Positions 1-4,903 of a DNA stretch of 5,304 nt are shown in pieces. Made by a program: the position numbers and the translations under genes. This DNA comes from Solirubrobacteraceae bacterium (GTDB lineage Bacteria > Actinomycetota > Thermoleophilia > Solirubrobacterales > Solirubrobacteraceae), in the NCBI GenBank assembly GCA_025935735.1, contig JAICUS010000436.1, forward strand, positions 1-5,304, read 5' to 3'. The notes beneath the pieces were generated by a model. The model saw nothing but the letters and a program-made list of their open reading frames with translations, ran no database searches and had not been told where the DNA came from. Positions within the stretch are counted from its first letter, which is position 1. Each line of letters opens with the position of its first letter.

Positions 1-240
1 CAGAAGCCATGCCAGCGGTCGGCGCGCGCAGCCGCGTCTGGTTCGTCATCGTCGAGCCTGTTACGCGGCGTTCAATGGGCGCTGACCGTGCGAAAGTGTC
101 CCCTTTCGAGCACCCAAATCGCCTGGAAATGAGCCGTTTACCCAAACCCCTTGCCCATCATAAGGCGCGGGTCGGTCCCGCGGCGTCGTCGACGGCGGGC
201 CCAGCCGAGTGGCGTGCCCCGTGCTGATCTCGAGCGCTGC
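1..240. other. Left-edge region with no supported gene
   Basis: No open frame here has a convincing product. The short plus-strand frames are arginine/serine-rich noise. On the minus strand an ATG at base 49 opens 16 codons that run off the left edge (beginning MTNQTRLRAP). These are too few to identify and no clear SD precedes them, so a divergent gene start is possible but unproven. Bases 95-165 are visibly less GC-rich than the rest. Two perfect hairpins occur: CGAAAG/CTTTCG (91-96 and 103-108) and CGCGGG/CCCGCG (166-171 and 177-182). Neither is followed by a T-run, so they are not ordinary terminators. The compositional dip could mark the end of a mobile element, but no matching terminal repeat was found in the window. 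Confidence 0.5.
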
Positions 241-268
241 GGTGCGACACCGGTGCTACACTTGGTTC
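241..268 (+). promoter_or_regulatory. Putative leaderless promoter and operator of the toxin-antitoxin pair
   Basis: TACACT at 257-262 fits the actinobacterial -10 pattern TANNNT. It ends six bases before the GTG at 269, the usual distance from a -10 box to the transcription start, so the messenger could begin on the start codon. No SD precedes this GTG, which agrees with leaderless translation. A perfect palindrome CACCGGTG (248-255) lies directly upstream, and its left half also pairs with GGTG at 241-244 (GGTG-CGA-CACC). Antitoxins of this kind usually repress their own promoter through such inverted repeats, so this is a reasonable operator. No good -35 hexamer is visible at 16-18 bases. 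Confidence 0.45.
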
Positions 269-541
269 GTGCCCACCCAACATCGACGACACGCGATCAC
301 CGAGACAGCGCCTGTGAAGGCGGCGCTCGATGAACTGCGCGGCGAGCTCGGCGACAGACGCATCGAGTTCGGCGAGCTCGTGATCCTCGGTGCCCGGCAG
401 AAGGCGGCTCAACTCCGGGCCGAGCGCGACGATACGGCGTTTCGGAGGCGTCAGTTGGCGTCGCGGATTCGCCGGCGCGATGTGCCGGTCGACCGTTCGG
501 CCGCGGACGAGGTGCGTCGTGGCGGCTGGGCGCGTCCGTGA
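269..541 (+). CDS. VapB-like antitoxin
   Basis: A small, highly charged protein of 90 residues, expected to neutralise the toxin encoded immediately downstream. It is mostly arginine, glutamate and alanine. A helical stretch (roughly residues 17-50, AALDELRGEL through GARQKAAQLR) is followed by a basic segment rich in RRR and RIRRR, and a C-terminal tail ends VRRGGWARP. The GTG at 269 is preferred over the upstream ATG at 209 for two reasons. The -10 box TACACT lies inside the 20 extra codons, and those codons encode an unlike, cysteine-containing stretch. The stop codon overlaps the toxin GTG in the sequence GTGA, as in co-translated toxin-antitoxin operons. Assignment rests on the partner, size and charge. 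No classic ribbon-helix-helix or AbrB signature was recognised, so the exact antitoxin family is open. Confidence 0.7.
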   Translation: MPTQHRRHAITETAPVKAALDELRGELGDRRIEFGELVILGARQKAAQLRAERDDTAFRRRQLASRIRRRDVPVDRSAADEVRRGGWARP

Positions 542-966
542 CCGGGACGCTGCTGCTGGACAACTCTGCTTGGGCGCGGCTGAACGACCCTCGTCTGAGC
601 GACGCGCGAGCGGGTGAGATCGCCGACGCGCTCGAGGCTGGCCGCGTTGCGACGTCCCTGCCGTTCCTGCTCGAGGCGGGCTATTCCGCGCGAAGCGCTC
701 GAGACCACGGCGAACTGCTCGACGAACTGCTTGCCCTCCCCCGATTCGACATAGACCACGAGGTCGAGCAGCGTGCCATCGACGCGCAGCGCCAGCTCTC
801 CCGCATCGGCCATCATCGAGTTCCACCTGTCGACCTGATCCTCGCCGCTGTAGCGGACCGCTATAGCCTGGGCGTTCTTCACTATGACCGCGACTACGAC
901 TTAATCGCCGAGAAGACCGACCTGGATTTCGCGAGCGTCTGGCTTGCGCCCGCGGGCAGCATCTGA
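538..966 (+). CDS. PIN-domain toxin, VapC type (putative ribonuclease)
   Basis: A 142-residue protein with the PIN-domain layout. Asp8 lies in LLLDNSAW at the N-terminus, Glu46 in FLLEAGYSAR, Asp99 in PPVDLILAA, and an acidic cluster (Asp117, Asp119, Asp121) in LHYDRDYDLIAE. These match the acidic residues that bind magnesium or manganese in PIN nucleases. VapC toxins cut specific RNAs, often tRNA or rRNA, when the antitoxin is degraded. The length is normal for the family (about 130-145), and all active-site acids are present, so it should be functional. Translation starts at GTG, four bases overlapping the antitoxin stop. No SD is obvious ahead of it, so translational coupling is likely. 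The target RNA cannot be told from sequence. Confidence 0.9.
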   Translation: MTGTLLLDNSAWARLNDPRLSDARAGEIADALEAGRVATSLPFLLEAGYSARSARDHGELLDELLALPRFDIDHEVEQRAIDAQRQLSRIGHHRVPPVDLILAAVADRYSLGVLHYDRDYDLIAEKTDLDFASVWLAPAGSI

Positions 967-1250
967 CACGTAGCCGGGTTCGAGCCCCGCCTCCAGCGTC
1001 CCCGTTCCGCGCGGTTTCGGCTTTCTTGGCGAAGCCGGCGGCGGCGCTAGAAGTCCCAACGGCCAGCGCCGTGCGGCGACCGCAGCCCGACGCCGAAGGC
1101 CGTGCGGATCCGGAAGCGGTAGAGCCACCACGGGCCGAGGCCCGCGCTCTGGGCGCTGTACGGCGCCGTGATGGCGTCGCCCTCGACCTCTCGGCCACCA
1201 GTCAACGCGGTCGGCGGCTGCGACAGCGGTTGGCGCTGTCCCATCCAACG
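967..1250. other. Intergenic region with possible gene remnant
   Basis: No gene is confidently supported between the toxin stop and the first repeat copy. A minus-strand open frame (1047-1244, 65 codons) ends GPWWLYRFRIRTAFGVGLR and then SPHGAGRWDF. The aromatic-rich end reads more like a real protein C-terminus than the arginine/serine noise in other shadow frames, so it may be the stranded 3' end of a lost gene, but I do not recognise the family. The T-arm-like sequence at 974-997 is listed separately. No clear promoter or terminator was seen. Confidence 0.4.
974..997 (+). other. tRNA/tmRNA 3'-end-like fragment (possible attachment-site scar)
   Basis: The bases can be read as the 3' end of a tRNA-like molecule. 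A T-stem CCGGG (974-978) precedes the loop TTCGAGC (979-985) with the conserved TTCRA core. The opposite stem CCCGC follows, with four of five pairs formed, and then a seven-base acceptor strand CTCCAGC. The end also resembles the GGGTTCGA...CCGCCTCCA end of tmRNA genes. No D-arm, anticodon arm or 5' acceptor half (GCTGGAG) lies upstream, because the toxin gene ends only a few bases before, so this is not a functional tRNA. Integrases often duplicate such 3' ends, so it could be an attachment-site remnant. Chance similarity in GC-rich DNA is a real alternative. Confidence 0.25.
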
Positions 1251-1325
1251 ATGAGTTCCGGCGGCCGGGCCGGTCTACCGGGCATGATCGATCCCGCGCG
1301 CGCCGGCCGCATGCTGTTCGCGAAC
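1251..1325 (+). repeat. Direct repeat copy 1 (VOC leader and 5' end remnant)
   Basis: Two blocks match the region ahead of the VOC gene. Bases 1251-1279 agree with 1986-2014 at 27 of 29 positions, and 1303-1325 agree with 2073-2095 at 22 of 23. The blocks are 23 bases apart here and 58 in the other copy. In the second block an ATG at 1284 opens MIDPARAGRMLFAN, which parallels the VOC N-terminus MTTPAHPGRMLFVN. The frame then stops at 1346 after 20 codons. It therefore looks like the amputated first codons of a VOC paralogue, or a duplicate of the real gene's 5' end, immediately before the hydrolase pseudogene. From the ATG at 1251 the frame is open as one short reading of 31 codons, with no SD, so expression is doubtful. 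Confidence 0.75.
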
Positions 1326-1339
1326 ACGGAGGGGGTCTC

Positions 1340-1989
1340 GTGCTGAGACAGGTCGCGGACGGTGTGCTCGTCCACCAGAGCGAGTTCATGCAGACCAACG
1401 CCGTCGTGGTGCAGGGCCAGGCCGGTGTGCTGCTCATCGACCCCGGGGTGCGTGGCGACGAGATGCGCTGCCTCGCGGACGATCTGTCCGATCTGGGTCG
1501 GACCGTCGTGACCGGCTTCTCGACGCATCCGCACTGGGATCACCTGCTCTGGCATGCCAGGCTCGGCGCGGCGCCCCGGTACGGCACGGCGCGCTGTGCG
1601 GCCACCGTCCGGGAGCGGCTGCCGGACGCGGCTGCGATGGCGCGCGTCGCGGGGCTGATACCGGCGGACATCGTCGACCGGGTACCGCGCTGCTTCCGCT
1701 GCTCGACCTGAACGGCGCCGCGGACCCGATCGGGGACTACCTCGCCGCGCTGCGGCTGCTCGAGGAGATGGCGGGGGCCGTCGACGTCGTGATCCCCGGT
1801 CACGGGTCCGTCGGCGGAGCGGATCAGGTACACGCGCGGATCGACCGGGACCGGGCGTACCTGCACGCCTTGCGCGACGCCGCCGCTGTCGACGATCCGC
1901 GGCTCGGCCCATCGGCCACGTACGGCAAGGCCTGGCTGCCGGGCGTGCATGAAGGGCAGCGACGGCACCTCGCCGGGAGCCGCCGATGA
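1340..1989 (+). pseudogene. Metallo-beta-lactamase-fold hydrolase, internally deleted and frameshifted
   Basis: The 5' part (GTG at 1340, SD GGAGGGG at 1328-1334) encodes the N-terminal half of an MBL-fold hydrolase. It has strand-like VLLIDPGV (residues 30-37) and the zinc motif HPHWDH (His63, His65, Asp67, His68). This frame stops at 1709-1711. The family sequence resumes one frame away with LLPLLDLNGAADPIGDYLAA (about 1690-1749), then VDVVIPGHGSV, and runs to the TGA at 1987-1989. The two halves together give about 216 codons, whereas hydrolases of this type, from memory, have about 280. The missing block, near base 1690, should carry the HxPGH and AGD metal ligands. The change is thus an internal deletion not divisible by three, and neither half can bind its metals properly. 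An assembly error is the alternative. The last TGA overlaps an ATG (ATGA, 1986-1989). The original substrate is unknown. Confidence 0.85.
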
Positions 1990-2057
1990 GTTCCGCCGGC
2001 CGGCCCGGTCTACCCCGACGTACGCCGTCGAGCCACCGACTGGAGGCCCCCCGATGA
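1986..2057 (+). CDS. Possible 23-codon coupling peptide before the VOC gene
   Basis: A small frame starts with ATG overlapping the hydrolase stop (ATGA at 1986-1989) and ends with TGA overlapping the VOC start (ATGA at 2054-2057). It encodes MSSAGRPGLP followed by a basic arginine/proline tail. GGGAG at 1975-1979 lies six bases before its ATG, a usable SD. The double stop-start overlap is what a translational relay between hydrolase and VOC genes would look like. Against a real peptide, the composition is low in complexity, the other repeat copy changes two of its first ten residues, and the VOC gene has its own good SD. It could equally be untranslated leader. Confidence 0.25.
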   Translation: MSSAGRPGLPRRTPSSHRLEAPR

Positions 2058-2095
2058 CCACTCCCGCACACCCCGGCCGCATGCTGTTCGTGAAC
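1986..2095 (+). repeat. Direct repeat copy 2 (VOC leader and 5' end, intact)
   Basis: This is the partner of 1251-1325 and appears to be the original arrangement, since it runs without a break into the complete VOC gene. It starts exactly at the ATGA where the hydrolase frame stops and reaches codon 14 of the VOC protein. The sequences upstream of the two copies show no similarity, so the duplication boundary on the left is at or near 1251 and 1986. The two copies bracket the hydrolase pseudogene, 735 bases apart at their left ends. Confidence 0.75.
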
Positions 2096-2506
2096 CTCCC
2101 CGTGGCGGACCTCGCGCGCAGCAAGGCGTTCTTCGCCAAGCTCGGGTTCACCTTCAACCCGAGCTTCACCGACGACACCGCCGCCTGCATGCTGGTCGGC
2201 GAGCACGCCTTCGTCATGCTGCTCACCCGCGAGAAGTTCGCGGAGTTCGCGAAGCTGCCCATCGCCGATCCCACCACGCACACGCTCGCGCTGTACTGCT
2301 TCAGCGCGTCATCCCGCGAGGAGGTCGACACGGTCGGCGCCGCCGCGCTCGCCGCGGGCGGCACCGAGGTGGATGGCGCCGAGGACCACGGCTTCATGTA
2401 CTCCCGCAGCTTCTACGACCTCGACGGCCACGGCTGGCAGGTCATGTGGATGGACCCGGCGGCGGCCTCCGCGCAGGACGCCGGCGTCGCGGCCGGCGGT
2501 GTGTAA
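2054..2506 (+). CDS. VOC superfamily protein (glyoxalase/bleomycin-resistance-like)
   Basis: A 150-residue protein of the vicinal oxygen chelate fold. The opening LFVNLPVADLARSKAFFAKL (residues 11-30) is the usual first strand and helix. The C-terminal half ends with FYDLDGHGWQVMWMDP (120-135), the typical DPDGHxWE-like closing strands. The closing strand lacks the glutamate that binds metal in glyoxalase I enzymes, having Met and Trp there, and the first strand has Asn14 where a His ligand is common. It may therefore be a non-metal or divergent member, such as a binding or resistance protein. Cytoplasmic, with no signal peptide. ATG at 2054 has SD GGAGG (2042-2046) at seven bases. It lies seven bases ahead of the acetyltransferase gene and probably shares its transcript. 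The substrate is unknown. Confidence 0.9.
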   Translation: MTTPAHPGRMLFVNLPVADLARSKAFFAKLGFTFNPSFTDDTAACMLVGEHAFVMLLTREKFAEFAKLPIADPTTHTLALYCFSASSREEVDTVGAAALAAGGTEVDGAEDHGFMYSRSFYDLDGHGWQVMWMDPAAASAQDAGVAAGGV

Positions 2507-2513
2507 TCGGGGG

Positions 2514-3380
2514 ATGGCGATCGCGCTGGGCACGCCCGGAGTCGACGAGCTCCGCGACGCGGTGGCCGCGTTGCGCGAGTGGCAGTACGAGGGAGCGCCG
2601 ATGCAGCTGCATCCCGGCGACGTGGGCTGGTTCTGGCGCTTCGGGGTAGCCGCGACGGCCGCGGCGGTCCGGACCTGGAAGCGGGACGGACGGATCCTCG
2701 CGGTCGGCCTGCTGGACGGTCCCGACGTGTTGCGGCTGACGATCGCGCCGGACGCCCGGCGCGACGAGGAACTGGCGCGACAGCTGGTCGGGGACCTGAT
2801 CGAGCCGGAGCGCGGCGTCCTTCCGAGCGGGAAGGTGAACGCCGAGATCCCGCTGGGCGCACTGGTCAAGGATCTGCTGTCCGCCACGGGCTGGCACCTC
2901 GACGAGCCGTGGACGCCCCTGCGCCGCGACCTCGCCGATCCGGTGCAGGACCCGGGCGTGCGGATCGAGGCGATCGGGCCGCAGCAGGCGCCCGCTCGGG
3001 CCGCCGTCCACCGGGCATCGTTCAAGAACTCGACGTTCACGGCCGAGCGCTGGCACGCGATGGCGGCCGGATCGCCGTACGCCGACGCCCGCTGTCTGCT
3101 GGCCTATGACGACCAGGGCACCGCGGTGGCGGCGGCAACCGTGTGGTCGGCCGGTGCGGACAAGCCCGGGTTGCTCGAGCCGCTGGGCGTGCACCGCGAG
3201 CATCGCGGTCATGGCTACGGCAGGGCGATCAGCCTCGCCGCGGCGGCCGCACTCCAGGAGCTGGGCTCGTCGAGCGCGATCGTCTGCACGCCGAGCGCCA
3301 ACGTCGGTGGCGTCGCCACCTACAGGTCAGCCGGCTTCCAGGCGCTGCCCGAGGTCCGGGACCACGCATCGGCCATCTAG
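2514..3380 (+). CDS. GNAT-family N-acetyltransferase
   Basis: A 288-residue protein with a clear acetyl-CoA-binding GNAT domain in its C-terminal half. Motif A is the strand LEPLGV followed by HREHRGHGYGRA (residues 221-238), which holds the (R/Q)xxGxG/A pyrophosphate loop. The later TPSANVGGVATYRSAGF (259-275) is the usual motif-B end with the Asn and Tyr-x-x-x-Gly-Phe features. The N-terminal half (about residues 36-140) looks like a degenerate second GNAT-like unit, an arrangement known from mycothiol synthase-like proteins, but this part is uncertain. The ATG at 2514 follows a weak GGGGG, and the gap to the VOC stop is seven bases. A GTG at 2499, overlapping the VOC stop, would add five codons. 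The acceptor substrate cannot be told. Its TAG overlaps the stop of the convergent gene. Confidence 0.88.
   Translation: MAIALGTPGVDELRDAVAALREWQYEGAPMQLHPGDVGWFWRFGVAATAAAVRTWKRDGRILAVGLLDGPDVLRLTIAPDARRDEELARQLVGDLIEPERGVLPSGKVNAEIPLGALVKDLLSATGWHLDEPWTPLRRDLADPVQDPGVRIEAIGPQQAPARAAVHRASFKNSTFTAERWHAMAAGSPYADARCLLAYDDQGTAVAAATVWSAGADKPGLLEPLGVHREHRGHGYGRAISLAAAAALQELGSSSAIVCTPSANVGGVATYRSAGFQALPEVRDHASAI
3377..3380. other. Shared CTAG: overlapping convergent stop codons
   Basis: The palindrome CTAG gives TAG as stop for the plus-strand acetyltransferase gene (3378-3380) and, read on the other strand, TAG as stop for the metallopeptidase gene (3379-3377). There is therefore no intergenic space and no room for a terminator between the genes. 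Each transcript must end inside the coding region of the other, which would give antisense overlap. Confidence 0.9.
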
Positions 3381-4903
3381 GGCTCGGCGTCGCCGCGCAG
3401 GATCGCTCGCACCTCGCGCTTGACGGCGTCCTGGAGCGGCTCGACGCGCGCGGCGTAGTCGTCCTGGCAGAGGCCGAAGTACGCGATCCGCACCTCGAAG
3501 GGAAGGGCGCGCAGCGCGGCACGCAGCGGGTCTGGCATCGTCGCCTGGCCCGCGGCGTCGCTGCACGCCTGCGCGAACACGCGCACGCGGTCGAAGTACA
3601 CGAACGAGCCGCCGTGGACCATGCACGTCACGCACGTGCGCATCAGCTGCTCGCCGGGCAGCGCGCGCGGCAGCCAGCTCACGAAGTGGGCGTTGGCGGC
3701 CAGCTCGCCGCGCTCGGTCGGATTGCACGCCTTGTAGGCGTCCTTGATCCCGTCCGGGCTGTGTGCGGTGATCGCGTCCAGGAGCGCGGTCACGCGCGGG
3801 CTCTCACCCGGGTTGAGCTCGTGCCCGTAGCCGACCGCCGCGGGCGAGGTCAGTGCGCGCTGGATGCGATCGGCGTCGCGCCCCGGGAGCGCGGTGAGCA
3901 GCGTCGCGATCAGCGTCGCCCCCGCCGCCTCCCCGCGCTCCTTCGGCGAGAGGATCGCGATCTGGAACAGCACGTCCTCCACGCTCGCGCCGCCGGCCTG
4001 CTCGTCGCGCAGCAGGTGCACCAGCCGGTCGAGGTACGGGCTGTTGTCGAGGTTGAAGCCGTCCGGGCGCTTGTGGGCCAGCACGTCGTGGTGGAACTGG
4101 TTGGTGTCCAGCGGCGCCGCCCAGAAGGCCTTGTCGAGGTCCGCATAGGAGCCCGCGCCGGCGCTGGCGCCGACGATGTGGTCGCGGATGGCCGCGGCGC
4201 GTGCGTCGGGGTCGGCGATCGCCGCGAACGTCGAGTGCGGCGCCAGGAAGTAGGAGCGGAACTCGTCGCGGTAGCGGTCGAAGCTGCCCGCGTCGGTCGC
4301 CGTGCCCGGATGCTCGCCGTAGTCCTTGACGATGATGTGGCTCGTCTCGTGCACGAGCGTCTCGATGATGTCGTCGCTGGTCTGCGTCGTGCCGTCGCTG
4401 TGCGTCCCGCGGATCACGACGGTGGTGCCGCCCTCGATCGTCCCGAGCGTCCGCGGGCCGAACTCGTGCGTGTTGTCCTCGTGGGCGCCGTAGAAGTAGT
4501 AGGCGGTGGTCGCCGGGTTCTTGCCGTTGCGGCCGACCAGGGTCGCGGAGTCCGAGCGCAGCGTCATCGGCGTCGCGCGCACGCGCCCTCCCTCCTCGCG
4601 CTCGCCGGGCGGGTCCATCATCAGCGCCGTGTTGTGCACGATCAGATCGGGGCTGTTGAGCATCAGGTGATAGGTGTCGCGCAGCAGGCCGAGCGTGCGC
4701 AGCGCCTCCGCCTCGGCCGCCGCCTGGGTGCCGGCGGCGGGCGCCGCGGGCGGGGCCTGGCGGGACAGCAGCGCGCTCACGGCCCGGTTGCCCGCGCTCT
4801 GCTGCAGGGCGAGCACGCGCGCCTGCTCCGGCGCGGGCGCGGGCCGCTCGCCCGCCGGCTCGCCGCTCGCCCGCGCCGCGTCGCGATCGGCGCGCTCACG
4901 CAC
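3377..4903 (-). CDS. Putative eCIS-type cargo protein with zincin metallopeptidase domain
   Basis: A 508-residue protein, unrecognised as a whole, with three visible parts. Residues 31-42, LALQQSAGNRAV, match the short N-terminal motif found, to my knowledge, in many DUF4157-like and contractile-injection-system cargo proteins. A proline/alanine linker follows (about 50-65). The central part has ETLVHETSH (181-189), a zincin HExxH site in which His185 and His189 bind zinc and Glu186 is catalytic. DEFRSYF (213-219) follows, whose Glu214, 25 residues on, is a good third ligand. Residues 310-500 are helical and carry all five cysteines (393, 424, 427, 447, 479). No signal peptide or membrane segment is seen, fitting loading in the cytoplasm and delivery by a machine. 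The GTG at 4903 is chosen because GGAGGTG lies seven bases upstream and the frame beyond it becomes arginine/serine noise. Start and upstream stop overlap by eight bases. The protein target is unknown. Confidence 0.7.
   Translation of the reverse strand: MRERADRDAARASGEPAGERPAPAPEQARVLALQQSAGNRAVSALLSRQAPPAAPAAGTQAAAEAEALRTLGLLRDTYHLMLNSPDLIVHNTALMMDPPGEREEGGRVRATPMTLRSDSATLVGRNGKNPATTAYYFYGAHEDNTHEFGPRTLGTIEGGTTVVIRGTHSDGTTQTSDDIIETLVHETSHIIVKDYGEHPGTATDAGSFDRYRDEFRSYFLAPHSTFAAIADPDARAAAIRDHIVGASAGAGSYADLDKAFWAAPLDTNQFHHDVLAHKRPDGFNLDNSPYLDRLVHLLRDEQAGGASVEDVLFQIAILSPKERGEAAGATLIATLLTALPGRDADRIQRALTSPAAVGYGHELNPGESPRVTALLDAITAHSPDGIKDAYKACNPTERGELAANAHFVSWLPRALPGEQLMRTCVTCMVHGGSFVYFDRVRVFAQACSDAAGQATMPDPLRAALRALPFEVRIAYFGLCQDDYAARVEPLQDAVKREVRAILRGDAEP

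Noticed and set aside
209..268. ATG at 209 as antitoxin start
   Set aside because: No SD precedes it. The -10-like TACACT falls inside this extension, and the 20 extra residues do not resemble the rest of the protein.
974..997. A complete functional tRNA gene at this place
   Set aside because: There is no 5' acceptor half, D-arm or anticodon arm upstream. The toxin coding sequence ends immediately before it.
158..1198. 346-codon minus-strand open frame across the toxin-antitoxin genes
   Set aside because: Its product is Arg/Ser/Ala-rich noise without domains, while the plus strand there carries a complete PIN domain.
1202..2281. 359-codon minus-strand open frame across the hydrolase and VOC genes
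   Set aside because: It is arginine-rich and without motifs. The plus-strand frames carry clear MBL and VOC signatures.
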